Shown here: in pieces, positions 8,327-18,015 of the stretch
How positions within the stretch are numbered: the stretch's first letter is position 1
How the letters are laid out: every line of letters begins with the position of its first letter
Source: Bryobacterales bacterium
Lineage (GTDB): Bacteria > Acidobacteriota > Terriglobia > Bryobacterales > UBA6623
Direction: 5' to 3'
Assembly (NCBI GenBank): GCA_026713545.1
Contig: JAPOOG010000115.1
Location: 45,951 to 109,950, forward strand
Length of the DNA stretch: 64,000 bases
Translations under genes and position numbers: made by a program
Notes under the pieces: generated by a model
The model's database searches: none
What the model was told of the DNA's origin: nothing
The model's input: the letters and a program-made list of their open reading frames with translations, nothing else

Positions 8327-10462
8327 CTAGCTTGAGACGGTCTGCATGGAGTCACGGCTCACAAGCTGTTTCTTCAGTTCTTCCGGATCCGTTGCCGGTT
8401 GCCGGCAAACGTAGTTGCGGCAGACGTAGGCAGTCGGCCTCGCGTCGATCTGGGCGCGGGCAGCCAACAGCGGGACGCGTTCGGATGTCTCGGCATCGGC
8501 GGGGTCAAGCCGGGCGACAATCTTGTTCGGCAGGTAAGCGCCATAGACAGCGTTCAGCAGTGCTCGTGTCCGCGGGTCGCCGGGAGCACCGACCACAGCG
8601 ATCTCCTGAAAACCATCGTGCCACGCCGCGATGCCGGTCAAGAGGCGCTCGTGCTGGAAGGGTTGGCGATCCGGACCAGCGCCGAACACCTCGAGCATCG
8701 CCGCCGCTCTCTCGCGGTAGTCCTTCCGATCGTGCAGGATGGCGAGTTTCTGGAGATTCAGAAGCATCACTGAATTCCCCGAGGGGATCGCGCCGTCATG
8801 GGCTGTCTTGCTGCGGACCAAGAGGTCCTCATGATCCGAGGCAGTGAAGAAAAAACCCCCGGCCTGCTTGTCCCAGTAGAACTCGATCAGGAAATCGGTC
8901 AACGACTCGGCTTCATCCAGCCAACGAACTTCGCCACTCCACTCGTACAGGCCCAGCAGCCCTTCGACAAGAAACGCATAGTCCGTGCTGTACGCCTTGA
9001 GGCGAGCCTTGCCCTTACCGTATGCGGCGAACAGACGTCCGCCGTCGCGCATTTCATGCAGTACGAACTCGGCCGCCGCCGCCGCCGCTTCGCCGTAGCG
9101 CGCCTCTTCGAGCACGGCCGCTCCTTTGGCGAGCGCGGTGATCATCAGTCCGTTCCAACCGGCCAGAATCTTATCGTCGAGGCCGGGTCGGACGCGCTGT
9201 TCCCTCACTGCGAGCAGCTTTGACCGGCCTACATCAATGACACGAGCGACCTCCTCGATGCTGAGATTCTCGGCCTTGGCGATGACTTCGATCGGGCGGC
9301 TCACGTGCAAGATATTCTTCGGGCCGTACGGAACATGCTGGTCGCCGGGATGATTCCAATTGCCGACCGTGGTAGCCCCGTAGTGCGAAGCGAAGATGTG
9401 GCCGTGCCGCTCGCCGAGAATTTCCTCGATCTGCTCCAAGGTCCAGATGAAAAACTTGCCTTCGAGACCTTCGCTGTCGGCGTCCTCACTCGAGTAGAAC
9501 GCGCCTTCCGGGCTACGCAGGTCGCGCAGCACGTACTCGAAGATGCCGCGCGCTTTCCGCTCGCACAGCTTCCGCAACTCAGGATGACCGGTCGCCTGCA
9601 GCCCATCCAGATAGATCGAGCTCACCAGCCCCTGGTCATAGAGCATCTTCTCGAAGTGCGGGACAAGCCATTTCGGGTCCGTCGAGTAGCGATGGATGCC
9701 GCCGCCGAGCTGATCGTAGATGCCGCCGTTCCCCATCTGCTGCAGTGTCAGTTCCACCTCTCTCAGGTAGGCGTGATGACCCGTGTGAGCGTATTGGCGA
9801 AGCAGCAGGTCCATCGACTGGCTTGGCGGAAACTTGTTTGTGCCGCTGGCAACGCCCCCGAGTTGGTGGTCATAGGCTTGCAGGATGCGGTCCGCGGCCG
9901 TGCTGACTTGCTCACGGTTCGGGATGCCGCTTGCTCCACCGCTCGCATGCAACTGCCGCACGGCCTGAACAACTCGTTCGCTATCCCTCGAAAGTTCCTC
10001 TCCCTTGTCTCTCCAGGACTGAGCGATATAGGCCACGATCGTCTTGAAGCCCGGACGTCCATAGGCGTTGTTCCTGGGGAAATAGGTTCCGGCGTAAACC
10101 GGCTTGAGGTCAGGCGTGAGGAAGACACTCATCGGCCAGCCACCGTGACCGCCGGTGTAAAGCATCGTGGCGCTCATATAGATTTCGTCGAGGTCCGGGC
10201 GCTCTTCGCGATCCACCTTGATCGATATGTAGTCACGGTTGAGGATCGCCGCCACCTCCTCGTCCTCGAAACTCTCGTGCTCCATGACGTGGCACCAGTG
10301 GCACGCGGCGTACCCGATGCTGAGGAAGATCAGACGGTTCTCTTGGCGCGCCCTGGCGAGTGCTTCCCCTCCCCACGGATACCAGTTCACGGGGTTGTGA
10401 GCATGCTGCAGCAGATACGGGCTGGCTTCGTTAACGAGCGCGTTGGTGTGTTGTGAGGGCAT
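8327..10462 (-). CDS. DUF255 thioredoxin-domain protein (YyaL/SPATA20-like)
   Basis: 711 residues, full family length. The N-terminal thioredoxin-like domain (DUF255) holds the signature [20 protein letters not shown] and the CHWCHVM active-site-like motif followed by [13 protein letters not shown]. Residues about 190-680 form an alpha/alpha-barrel like N-acylglucosamine epimerases and six-hairpin glycosidases ([46 protein letters not shown]). The biochemical role of the family is not settled. No signal peptide. Repeat A3 starts about 18 bp upstream of its start codon. Confidence 0.92.
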   Translation of the reverse strand: MPSQHTNALVNEASPYLLQHAHNPVNWYPWGGEALARARQENRLIFLSIGYAACHWCHVMEHESFEDEEVAAILNRDYISIKVDREERPDLDEIYMSATMLYTGGHGGWPMSVFLTPDLKPVYAGTYFPRNNAYGRPGFKTIVAYIAQSWRDKGEELSRDSERVVQAVRQLHASGGASGIPNREQVSTAADRILQAYDHQLGGVASGTNKFPPSQSMDLLLRQYAHTGHHAYLREVELTLQQMGNGGIYDQLGGGIHRYSTDPKWLVPHFEKMLYDQGLVSSIYLDGLQATGHPELRKLCERKARGIFEYVLRDLRSPEGAFYSSEDADSEGLEGKFFIWTLEQIEEILGERHGHIFASHYGATTVGNWNHPGDQHVPYGPKNILHVSRPIEVIAKAENLSIEEVARVIDVGRSKLLAVREQRVRPGLDDKILAGWNGLMITALAKGAAVLEEARYGEAAAAAAEFVLHEMRDGGRLFAAYGKGKARLKAYSTDYAFLVEGLLGLYEWSGEVRWLDEAESLTDFLIEFYWDKQAGGFFFTASDHEDLLVRSKTAHDGAIPSGNSVMLLNLQKLAILHDRKDYRERAAAMLEVFGAGPDRQPFQHERLLTGIAAWHDGFQEIAVVGAPGDPRTRALLNAVYGAYLPNKIVARLDPADAETSERVPLLAARAQIDARPTAYVCRNYVCRQPATDPEELKKQLVSRDSMQTVSS

Positions 10463-10480
10463 GGCCTAAAGGGGATCTTA

Positions 10481-10780
10481 GCAGCGCGTGCAAAAAATCA
10501 CTTGGGCGTCGTTACGCGCCTCGGGGCCGATTGCGTGACGCATGGCCGTTCCAGCAATGCGGCGCTGCCCTTTCCGCGCAGCCGAGCGGAAGCGGCGCGC
10601 AACCCTTTGAGCGACGGACTTTTTTGTTCCAACGGCGGTTCCGAGCATGCCGCCCAGCGTGACCATGGAGCCGACCGCCTAAGGTCGTCGGCTTTGCCGT
10701 TCGCTTTTTCCTTCGCAAGGAGGAGATCACCCGGATCGAAGGTCCTCCTCACTTCGGCCTGCGGGTCTTGACGGCGGCGC
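10481..10780 (+). repeat. Family A repeat, copy 3
   Basis: 300 bp. The left end is GCAGCGCGTGCAAAAAATCAC after TTA. The inner block AGCCGAGCGGAAGCGGCGCG and TTTTGTTCCAACGGCGGTTC is shared with A1. The inner hairpin AGGAGGA/TCCTCCT is perfect. The right arm is degenerate (reverse complement GCGCCGCCGTCAAGACCCGC) but ends exactly in the TAG stop codon of the minus-strand dehydratase at 10780. Confidence 0.75.
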
Positions 10781-11997
10781 TACCAGTCAACGACCGAGCC
10801 GTCATCCGGGTCGAACCGCGGCCGGTACTCTCTGGGCTCGCCCACCTGCGCCATCAGCTTTTCTTCGTCGATCGTGATCCCGAGGCCCGGATCAGTCAGC
10901 AGAGGCCGGTGGCCGTTGCGAACCGGAGGCATCGGCTTGGCGAGCAGATCCATGTACTCGTTGTCGCCGCGTTCCTGAATGAGGAAATTCGGAATGGATG
11001 CCGCCACCTGAAAACTCGCCGCCAGCGAACACGGCCCTTGCGGGTTGTGAGGCGCCAGAGGCGAGTAGTATGCCTCGGCCATACCCGCTATGATCTTCAG
11101 CTCCGTGATGCCGCCCGCGTAGCAGACATCCGGTTGAAGAAAGGTCGCCGCCCGCTTTTCAAGGATCTCCTTGAAACCCCATTTCGTGAAGATCCTCTCA
11201 CCGGTGGCGATCGGGATGTGCGTCTTGCGCGCCAGCTCCGCCATGATGTCGACGTTGAGAGCTTGGATGATCTCTTCGTAGAACCACGGGTTGCAGGGCT
11301 CGAGCGCCTTCATCAGAAGGAGCGCCGTCGGCGGCTGGACGGCGCCGTGGAAGTCCAGACCGATATCCACCTCGTCACCGTACTTGTCACGGAGAGCCTT
11401 GAAGCGTTCAACCACCTCGTCGACGAACTTCTGACCCTCGATGTACTTGATGGCCTGCCGTTCTTCGCCTCGCGGACCGGTCTTCATGGCAGTGACGCCG
11501 GTTTCTTCGCTGACGCGGCCGTACACTCGGACCCGGTCACGCGTCGGCCCGCCGAGAAGCTTGTAGACCGGGACACCGTAAACCTTCCCCTTGATATCCC
11601 ACAGCGCCTGATCGATCCCGCTCGTGATCGCTGTCTTGATCGGACCTCCGCGGTAGAACGCTCCACGGTGAATTGCCTGCCAGTGGTGAACGACACGGCA
11701 AGGGTCCTGCCCGATGAGATAGTCGCCCACTTCCAACGCTCCGGCGGCGCAGGCCTTGGCGTCGTCCTTGAGCATTTCCCCCCATCCGACAATTCCGGCG
11801 TCTGTCGAGATCTTCACGAAGACCCACGAGTTCTTCAAGACGAAGGCGTCAATCCTGGTGACCTTGATACTGTCGTTCGGGCCCACCGCAGCCGCATCGG
11901 TTCGCTCGGCGGTGAACAGGGCGTCGAGACCGACCAGCGCTCCTGCGCCCGCCAGACAGCGAAGCCAGGAACGACGGTTCATGCGAAAACGTGACAT
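10780..11997 (-). CDS. Tat-exported D-galactonate-dehydratase-like enolase-superfamily enzyme
   Basis: 405 residues from the ATG at 11997, which has AGGAGGG eight bases upstream; the ORF-track start at 12039 has none. The signal MNRRSWLRCLAGAGALVGL is twin-arginine. The barrel has the galactonate-dehydratase style acid pair in GLDFHGAV, then FYEEIIQ, ATGERIFTKWGF, QPDVCYAGGITE and the His in APHNPQGP. This signature fits DgoD-type dehydration of aldonic acids to 2-keto-3-deoxy acids. Exporting such an enzyme to the periplasm is unusual, because the classical DgoD is cytoplasmic. It is flanked by A3 and A4. Confidence 0.85.
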   Translation of the reverse strand: MSRFRMNRRSWLRCLAGAGALVGLDALFTAERTDAAAVGPNDSIKVTRIDAFVLKNSWVFVKISTDAGIVGWGEMLKDDAKACAAGALEVGDYLIGQDPCRVVHHWQAIHRGAFYRGGPIKTAITSGIDQALWDIKGKVYGVPVYKLLGGPTRDRVRVYGRVSEETGVTAMKTGPRGEERQAIKYIEGQKFVDEVVERFKALRDKYGDEVDIGLDFHGAVQPPTALLLMKALEPCNPWFYEEIIQALNVDIMAELARKTHIPIATGERIFTKWGFKEILEKRAATFLQPDVCYAGGITELKIIAGMAEAYYSPLAPHNPQGPCSLAASFQVAASIPNFLIQERGDNEYMDLLAKPMPPVRNGHRPLLTDPGLGITIDEEKLMAQVGEPREYRPRFDPDDGSVVDW

Positions 11998-12005
11998 CGG
12001 ACATA

Positions 12006-12012
12006 CCCTCCT
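12006..12012 (-). promoter_or_regulatory. Shine-Dalgarno that sets the start of the galactonate-dehydratase-like gene
   Basis: On the minus strand AGGAGGG lies eight bases before the ATG at 11997. It moves the start inward from the ORF-track start and brings the twin-arginine motif to within seven residues of the N-terminus. Confidence 0.75.
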
Positions 12013-12085
12013 GAATGCGTTATCCCCCGCCGGGGTCATCCCAGCTTACGGCACTTCGGCCGGCCGCCACCACATCCCTGCCCTA

Positions 12086-12370
12086 TCAGCCCGTGGTAAA
12101 AGTCACGCAGGCGGCGTTACGCGCCCCTGGACCGATTGCGTACTGCCCAGCCGCTTCAGGAAGGCGGCGCCTCGCTCTGCGCGTTTTTTCTTCGAAGCCG
12201 AGCGGAAGCGGCGCGTAACTCTTTGGGCGACGGACATTTGCGGTCGTCGGCTTTGTCGTTCGCTTTTCCTTCGCGAGGAGGAGATCACCCGGATCGCCAT
12301 CCTCCTCACTCCGCGCCGAGCGACCACAGGAGCCCGCCGCGCCTTCCACGGGACCTTTACCACGGACTGC
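12086..12370 (+). repeat. Family A repeat, copy 4, flanked by TA on both sides
   Basis: 285 bp. The left arm CAGCCCGTGGTAAAAGTC pairs with right arm GACCTTTACCACGGACTG; the GGTAAA/TTTACC core differs from the other copies on both arms at once, so pairing is preserved. Inner hairpin GAGGAGGA (12275) and TCCTCCTC (12300) is perfect. The element is bordered by TA at 12084-12085 and 12371-12372, as a target duplication would be. It lies between two minus-strand genes; the remaining 137 bp to 12507 hold a poly-T run but no gene I can support. Confidence 0.85.
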
Positions 12371-12507
12371 TATGCTGCCAACCCGGCCCGAATGGGGGAG
12401 CCTGCGCCGACACCTAGTTTTTTTCTTCGCTGCCAAGGTTCACATTCGAGTCAAGTTGACGCGGCGATCCGTTGACCTGCTTGTCGGTCTGAGGACTTCC
12501 TCGCTAG

Positions 12508-13923
12508 CTATGAAATCAAAAGCTTCCGTACAGCGGTCGTCAGCAGCTCGTCGACCTTCGGGTCACACCAGGCGACGCTCACTTCGTAGCCGCCTTGGGG
12601 ATAGGATTCTTTCGTGGGGATGTACCAAGGGCCGTCATCACCATAAGCCGCGGTCGCGACAAACCGCTCGGGTCGCATCTCTTGCGCCCGCAACTGGTAT
12701 TCGACGAAACATTCCCCAGGCAGGTGCAGCATGGAAACGTCGTTGACTTGAAGGCCGCTGACGACGATGGGGTCCCCGCGGGCGAACCGGCGCAGGTAAG
12801 CCAGGGTGTACGAGGGACGATTGCGCTCTACGACGCTGCGGGACGGGTCGGCAATCCGCGCGGCAAGCTCACCGGCATCGAAACGGGGATGCGGTTCCGG
12901 CAGGAACGGCACCGTGCGCCAGTCGACCGACTCGATAGGCTCCGGCCGGAGGTTCGCTTCCGAGAGGGTGATCGCCTGGTACATGCGTTCGGTCAAGACG
13001 CGGCGCATGGGCTTCGAACCGTCGTTATACTTGCCTGCCCCGACATTGCCCCCACAGCCATTGAAATAGAGGTGCAGACATTCCGGCTCTTCGCGCTGCC
13101 GCTGCCGGCGCGCCAAGCCACAGAAGTCGGCGCTGACGCGGCCGTCGCCGTAGTAACTCATCGGATGGCAGGCATAGTAGTGGCATGCGGCAACCTTCTT
13201 GCCGTTGTCGTAGAACGCCACGGTCTTCAGCCAAGGATCGATCACTCCCTCCGGCAAGCGATGATGCTCAGGGTTGCGTGAACTGCTGCCCCGCTGCGAG
13301 CCGACCTTGCCGTCCGCACCCACAATCCGACGATTGGACGCGACCTTCCCGACACGGGCTTGCCCGTGGGCGACGGCGGTGACCTGCCGCGGTTGCGTCA
13401 AGGCCTTGCTGACCGCGTCCCGGGTCCTCTCCAGGCAGCTTTGGAAGAATGCGAGGTCGAGCGTCGGCGGCAGCTCCGGGTACTGTGCGACGATCTGCTG
13501 AGCGTCCAGGCATGCAAAAGGAGCATTGTGCGGGTGCACGCTGTGAAGAGCGACCCGCTCGGGCGTCGTACCCGCCGCCTCGGCCAGCGCTTGACGCCAA
13601 GCGATGTGAGCGGCGTTCAGAATACCGGTCCAATCGACGACGCAGATCACGATGGGCTTGTCGAGACCCAACAACACGAACCCTATCGCCTCCAGAGGAT
13701 CGTCCACTCCGACAACGGGCTGAATCCATCCGCCACACAGGGAATGGCCAAGCGGCGGCGTGACGTCGAATCGGAATGGACATAGGCGCAGTGTTTTCAT
13801 AGCCGTGTCCGAGCAACGAGAGGCCACCAGGCCCGTTCCGGCCAACGTTGTCTGGAGGAATGTTCGCCGATCGACGGCGGTCGATGCAATTTCTTTTACG
13901 TAGTTGTCTCTGACTGGCTCCAT
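12508..13923 (-). CDS. Tat-exported neutral/alkaline ceramidase-like protein
   Basis: 471 residues. The N-terminus contains VDRRTFLQTTLAGTGLVAS, a twin-arginine signal set back by about 17 residues; an inner start may be used. The mature part resembles the N-terminal domain of neutral/alkaline ceramidases: FDVTPPLGHSLCGG, the metal-binding-like LHSVHPHNAPF, and ACHPMSYYGDGRVSADF. Family members with this architecture in soil bacteria are rarely characterised and may hydrolyse N-acyl amides other than ceramide. Repeat C2 begins about 200 bp upstream. Confidence 0.65.
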   Translation of the reverse strand: MEPVRDNYVKEIASTAVDRRTFLQTTLAGTGLVASRCSDTAMKTLRLCPFRFDVTPPLGHSLCGGWIQPVVGVDDPLEAIGFVLLGLDKPIVICVVDWTGILNAAHIAWRQALAEAAGTTPERVALHSVHPHNAPFACLDAQQIVAQYPELPPTLDLAFFQSCLERTRDAVSKALTQPRQVTAVAHGQARVGKVASNRRIVGADGKVGSQRGSSSRNPEHHRLPEGVIDPWLKTVAFYDNGKKVAACHYYACHPMSYYGDGRVSADFCGLARRQRQREEPECLHLYFNGCGGNVGAGKYNDGSKPMRRVLTERMYQAITLSEANLRPEPIESVDWRTVPFLPEPHPRFDAGELAARIADPSRSVVERNRPSYTLAYLRRFARGDPIVVSGLQVNDVSMLHLPGECFVEYQLRAQEMRPERFVATAAYGDDGPWYIPTKESYPQGGYEVSVAWCDPKVDELLTTAVRKLLIS

Positions 13924-14511
13924 GATGACGGATACTCCAACTGATCGAACTCCGGGACGCGCACTTAGCCTGCGGGTGCGCGGAGGTCGGATCGACTTCG
14001 CTTGACAGTTTTACGTGTCGTTCCACATGTCACTTTACACGGCCGGCTTCCACATGCTGCATCCATTGGTTCAGAAACTCCCCAGGTGCTCTTCAAGTCA
14101 ACGCAATATCGAACGTCCTCCTTTCTCAGCATGGGTTCATTTTGCGTTCGCCACAGAAGAACGAGCCCTGAGGGCGACGTGATCTGCGGCGAACGGCGCT
14201 TGTCTTGAGGCCGAATGAGAACGGCTGACGATGTGCTGACCCTGGTTGATGGGCAAATTGTTTGCCGGGAAATGGCGGGAATTGATGGGAAGGGAAGCCG
14301 TGACTTGTCGGCCGGCACGGCTGTCGGGACGGCGGGTTCTGGTTGAGCAACCCTTACGCACTCTAGGCGACCGAACGGCCGCAAAAGCCGTGACTCGTGT
14401 CTCATGATTCGTGACCCACTCGGACTTCGCTTCGCCACTTGATGAGCAATGCAGGCTGGGATTCCCGCCTGCCTGTCATCATGCTAGACAGGCCGGGGAG
14501 TCTAAAACAAG

Positions 14512-14527
14512 ACTGAAGGGCTTCAGT
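14512..14527. terminator. Perfect 7-bp hairpin, copy 1
   Basis: ACTGAAG-GG-CTTCAGT, in the repeated context GCAGGCCGGGG ... GACTGAAGGGCTTCAGTACC. Flanking A and T runs are weak here, so termination is uncertain. Confidence 0.4.
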
Positions 14528-14920
14528 ACCAAAAGGCATTAAAAAGCCGTGTTTCGTGTTTCGTGTCTCGTGTCTCGTGTTTCGTGAAAACCGTTGGTCG
14601 AAACCTCGTTCGCTCCAGAAAGAAATGTCTGCCGGCCGTTGAACCGTAAAGGCCGTGTCTCGTGTCTCGTGTTTCGTGAAAACCGTTGGTCGAGGCCTCG
14701 TTCACTCCAGAAGAAATGTCTGACGGCCGTTGAACCGTAAAGGCTGTTTCTCGTGTCTCGTGTCTCGTGAAAAACATAAAAGCCGTGTTGCTGACGCGGG
14801 CGGCTCGCCTCTCGCCCTGCCGGCCCTTTCACGCACTTCGCCTCGCCAAGTGGGAAAAAATGCAGGGCAGGATTCCCGCTTTGCTGTCGTCATGCCAAGC
14901 AGGCCGGGGCAGAAAAAAAG

Positions 14921-14936
14921 ACTGAAGGGCTTCAGT
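14921..14936. terminator. Perfect 7-bp hairpin with A-run before and T-run after, copy 2
   Basis: AAAAAAAG-ACTGAAG-GG-CTTCAGT-ACCTTTTT reads like a two-way intrinsic terminator. It lies upstream of the methyltransferase gene and could insulate it from the divergent ceramidase-like gene. Confidence 0.5.
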
Positions 14937-15182
14937 ACCTTTTTCGCCGAGGGGGATTTTTTCCTTCGACATCTGCTTGGCGCACCGGGTGAACTTCTCG
15001 CATTGCTTCGACACTCAGTCACTCTTCACTGACAGTCCCAACAGCGAGCGGTTAGAATCGGAGGTCCTTTTCGGGTTTGCCTGCTTGCACGTTCAGGAAG
15101 CCCCTGCACCGGGGATCGAAGACGTTTGCCGCGAGAGAGAATCAGATGCCGATTTCAGTTGCTTTCGTGGCCGCTCGCTCCC

Positions 15183-15920
15183 ATGGAGGACTTTCGCAAG
15201 CCGATGCAGGCTTTGCCGCTGCGAGAAGGCGCCAAGCGGACAAGATACCCTTTCCGCCTGTTGCGCTACTGGTGGGTGTATCAGGGGATCCTCGATGAGG
15301 CCCGCCGCCTGGGCCGCGGTCCGACCATTGTGGACGTCGGCTCCGAAGCCGGATTACTGAGGAGCCTTGCGCCGAACGTAGCCGGCGCTCACTGGATCGG
15401 ACTGGACCGCAACGTCGCCAATCAGCACGTCGTGGTCGCCGGGTATGACGCACTTCACGAGTGCAATCTCGAGCAGTCCATACCGCTCGCCGACGATTCG
15501 GCTGACATCATCGTTTGCTCACACATCCTCGAGCACCTCAGGAACCCGGAAAACGCACTCGGCGAAGCCATCCGTGTTCTGAAGCCCGGCGGAGTCCTGC
15601 TGGTGGGCTCTCCCGTGCTGTGGAGGCCGGTGGCGGCGTACTATCAGCGTCGATACAACCGTGAACTGCAAACGGGGAAACGGCAGCTTGGGCAACACGT
15701 CACCGCCTTCCATCCGAAAATGTGGAAGCGGCTGGCCGTCCGGCTCGGGCTCGAAGTGGAGATTTTCGCCGGCTCGCACATCCTTCGCTGGACCGGCAGC
15801 CGCCTGGAAAACCACCAGGCCTGGGTCCGCCTCAATCAGTTTCTGGCGGCCATCTTCCCGGCATTCGGCAACGAAGTCTGCATTCAGCTTCGCGCGCCGT
15901 CCGGCGAGGAGACACGTTAG
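15183..15920 (+). CDS. Class I SAM-dependent methyltransferase
   Basis: 245 residues from the internal ATG at 15183; the ORF-track extension upstream lacks family similarity. Motif I is degenerate (TIVDVGSEAGLLRSL). WIGLDRN fills the acidic strand-2 position, and ADIIVCSHILEHLRNPE and AIRVLKPGGVLLVGSP match the Methyltransf_11 pattern. The substrate is unknown; proteins of this kind often modify sugars, lipids or quinones. An alternative start is 15204. It stands alone between the repeat hub and the converging malate synthase gene. Confidence 0.8.
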   Translation: MEDFRKPMQALPLREGAKRTRYPFRLLRYWWVYQGILDEARRLGRGPTIVDVGSEAGLLRSLAPNVAGAHWIGLDRNVANQHVVVAGYDALHECNLEQSIPLADDSADIIVCSHILEHLRNPENALGEAIRVLKPGGVLLVGSPVLWRPVAAYYQRRYNRELQTGKRQLGQHVTAFHPKMWKRLAVRLGLEVEIFAGSHILRWTGSRLENHQAWVRLNQFLAAIFPAFGNEVCIQLRAPSGEETR

Positions 15921-16034
15921 CTCGCAGCGCTCTGTTTGAACAGGCCGCGGTCGGTCCCGTTTTTCTTCTTCGAAGTCTTCTACGGAACGTGAAGCCGGCA
16001 GTGCTACGCCGTGGCGCGACGAGAGAATTGAAAG

Positions 16035-17936
16035 CTACCCGGAGGCGAAATCGAGATTCTCCGTTATACGAATGCCCTCCGAGGAGAATCGTTCCAGAAA
16101 GCCGCGGGTCCGTTGCCGAGCTGTCGGTTCCTGCTCGACGCCCAGGTTGACGTTGAGCAAGTCGACCATCCAGGGCGCCTTCCGGGCGAATTGCACGTAA
16201 GCATCCACCACCACTCTCGAGACCGGGAGCGTCGTGATTTTGGAGTCGTCGTGGACATCCACGTTCCTGGCCCGCTGAAGCTTCGCGTATTCTTCGGAGA
16301 GGAGCCGCGAGAACATCTCTTCGGTAAACGGATCGCCTTCTCGTGCGCCGGTTTCCGCATCCGGCGCCGTGAGCACGGCCGTCTTGTGGAGCCACTCCCA
16401 AAGGATGCTGAGCCGGATCTCGCCGGTCGCCATGTCTTCCATGAGGTAGAGAACGTCGTCGTCGCCGAAGAAGTCCGCAGGTTTGAGGGCAGCCGCCTGG
16501 AAGCCCTGTTCGAAGGCGTTGCCGTACTGGACGGCCACGCTGATCAGGTCCCTGGCCCCGCGGATCGTCCGGGGAGCTGGTTCGAGAAGCACCAAACCGT
16601 CGGCATCGGCATCCGTGTAGGACAGAGGCGGGAACGACCGGCCGGCCTGATTCGCCTGGCCGGCCTTCTCCCAAACCGGGCGGATGATATGCACCATCTT
16701 CCAGTGGGCCACCCATTTGCCGCTGGCCCCCTCTCTCTGTTCCCGTTCGGCGCCCAGAACCGCCCTCTTCATGCTCTCGGAGACGCCCGCTTCGGATCCG
16801 ACCGGGATATTGGGCTCCATGCCGCCTTGCCAGAGCGCGCATTGCCCCTTGTTGTCGGGAGTGTTGGTCGACCGCCGGACCCGGTCTTCGTAATTCCGCA
16901 TGTAACCGTAGGTCATGACGACCGCATCGATGTTCGGGTGGATGAAATCCCGATCCCAGGCCATGGCATCCGCGACGCTGTTGATGTAATCCCAGCGGCC
17001 GGTATTGAATCCGACAAACCGGTTCCCCAAGGCCGCACGAATCTCCATCAACTGGAACGAGGCCTCGAGTTGCTCGATCAGAACGTATGTCTTGACCGCT
17101 CCGCTCGACAACCCCAGGCAGGCCTCCACGCCGCTGAGAATGTCATGCCACAGCGCGGCTTCCTCGGCCGTCTGAATCTTCGGCAGGTAGAGAACGAGGC
17201 TGGCGCCCTGTTGCAGCAATGACTCGTGGTTGCCGACGACGTAGAGGACCGCGTCGACCATCGACGCGGAAAACCCGCTGCCGCCGGCGTTGCGAATGTG
17301 ACGATCATCCAGATGCAGGCCGCGCGCTCGAAAGATTCTGGTGGTGAAGTCAAGCTGCCGGCGCCAGTCCTCAATCATCTTCCGTCCGAAGAAGCCTTCC
17401 GCCCAGGCGTTCATTTCCGCCGCCACAGCCTCGGCCGCCTGTAAGAAGACCGGGGCCTTCGCGAATGCCAGACGAAGGTTCCGCTGGTTGTCTAGAGACA
17501 TCGTCTCGATCTGACCCAGGGCGTCCTCGCCATCGAACATCCAGCCGTCAGCCCCGGAGAGCAAGGCATAGGCAACATTGCGAATGCTCCTCGCCAACGG
17601 CGCGCGCGGTTTGGCGCCGGGACCGGTCCCTTGCACCCACTGGCGCTTCAGGTCTTCGGGGATCGCGGAACCGGTGAACCGCCCGGCGCGAGCGTCGGCG
17701 ACCTTGATCCCGGCCCGGGGGATTGTGGATTCAGGGTCCAGAAAACGGATCCTTTCACCCTGCCGAGCCCGCCTCCGCCGGCGTTCCAATCGGGCCTGCA
17801 TCAGAGCCTTGCGATCGCTGTCAAGCCTGGCCAACTCGGCCAGAACCGAAAGCGCTCTCGGCGTCACCACGTCGGCGTACCGTTCTTGCACTCCCGCCCT
17901 GATCTCGAACACATCGGATATCGTCTTCATCATCAT
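16035..17936 (-). CDS. Malate synthase (divergent, about 633 residues)
   Basis: The ORF-track N-terminus overlaps the sulfatase gene in another frame; the protein proper starts at the ATG triplet 17936-17928 (MMMKTISDVF). The malate synthase barrel is clear: DGEDALGQIETMSLDNQRNL, RGLHLDD, GASLVLYLPKIQT, VLIEQLEASFQLMEI, RFVGFNTGRWDYIN, GYMRNYE, and a C-terminal YLMEDMATGEIRLSILWEWL. It condenses glyoxylate with acetyl-CoA to malate. It is longer than AceB and shorter than GlcB, and the usual GTWVAHP motif is changed to GKWVAHWKMV. No isocitrate lyase is nearby. It lies 80 bp downstream of the sulfatase gene, probably co-transcribed. Confidence 0.85.
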   Translation of the reverse strand: MMMKTISDVFEIRAGVQERYADVVTPRALSVLAELARLDSDRKALMQARLERRRRRARQGERIRFLDPESTIPRAGIKVADARAGRFTGSAIPEDLKRQWVQGTGPGAKPRAPLARSIRNVAYALLSGADGWMFDGEDALGQIETMSLDNQRNLRLAFAKAPVFLQAAEAVAAEMNAWAEGFFGRKMIEDWRRQLDFTTRIFRARGLHLDDRHIRNAGGSGFSASMVDAVLYVVGNHESLLQQGASLVLYLPKIQTAEEAALWHDILSGVEACLGLSSGAVKTYVLIEQLEASFQLMEIRAALGNRFVGFNTGRWDYINSVADAMAWDRDFIHPNIDAVVMTYGYMRNYEDRVRRSTNTPDNKGQCALWQGGMEPNIPVGSEAGVSESMKRAVLGAEREQREGASGKWVAHWKMVHIIRPVWEKAGQANQAGRSFPPLSYTDADADGLVLLEPAPRTIRGARDLISVAVQYGNAFEQGFQAAALKPADFFGDDDVLYLMEDMATGEIRLSILWEWLHKTAVLTAPDAETGAREGDPFTEEMFSRLLSEEYAKLQRARNVDVHDDSKITTLPVSRVVVDAYVQFARKAPWMVDLLNVNLGVEQEPTARQRTRGFLERFSSEGIRITENLDFASG

Positions 17937-18015
17937 CAGACTACGAAAAACTCCGTCCGGCTGCTGATCGGCTACGCCTCCGGCGGTGTTTTTGGAAACT
18001 CGCGGGGTCTCGGAA

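Larger units (their letters stand above)
14128..14945 (+). repeat. Composite repeat hub: family C copy 2 plus B-like and heptamer pieces
   Basis: Opens with the C core CTTTCTCAGCATGGGTTCAT. A B-like right arm (CCACTTGATGAGCAATGCAGG, near 14440) follows, then the first ACTGAAGGGCTTCAGT hairpin. From 14555 there are two tandem modules made of GTGTTTCGTGTCTCGTG heptamer runs, GTGAAAACCGTTGGTCGA, AGAAATGTCTG and GGCCGTTGAACCGTAAAGGC, then a second B-like right arm near 14845 and a second copy of the hairpin. The whole space between 13924 and 15182 holds only this repeat material and no gene that I can support. Confidence 0.8.

Noticed and set aside
7842-8330. Plus-strand ORF overlapping the S41 protease start
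   Set aside because: Mostly antisense to the protease; the tail after 8120 is short and unrecognised.
14560-14770. Possible CRISPR array
   Set aside because: The repeating modules are two long tandem units with heptamers, not short direct repeats separated by unique spacers; no cas genes.
14523-14832. Minus-strand ORFs rich in THETRDTRHE
   Set aside because: Direct translation of the heptamer runs; also present at other repeat hubs; not protein-coding.
15126-15182. Longer start for the methyltransferase
   Set aside because: The extra residues are Arg-rich and lack the family pattern; internal ATGs at 15183 or 15204 fit better.
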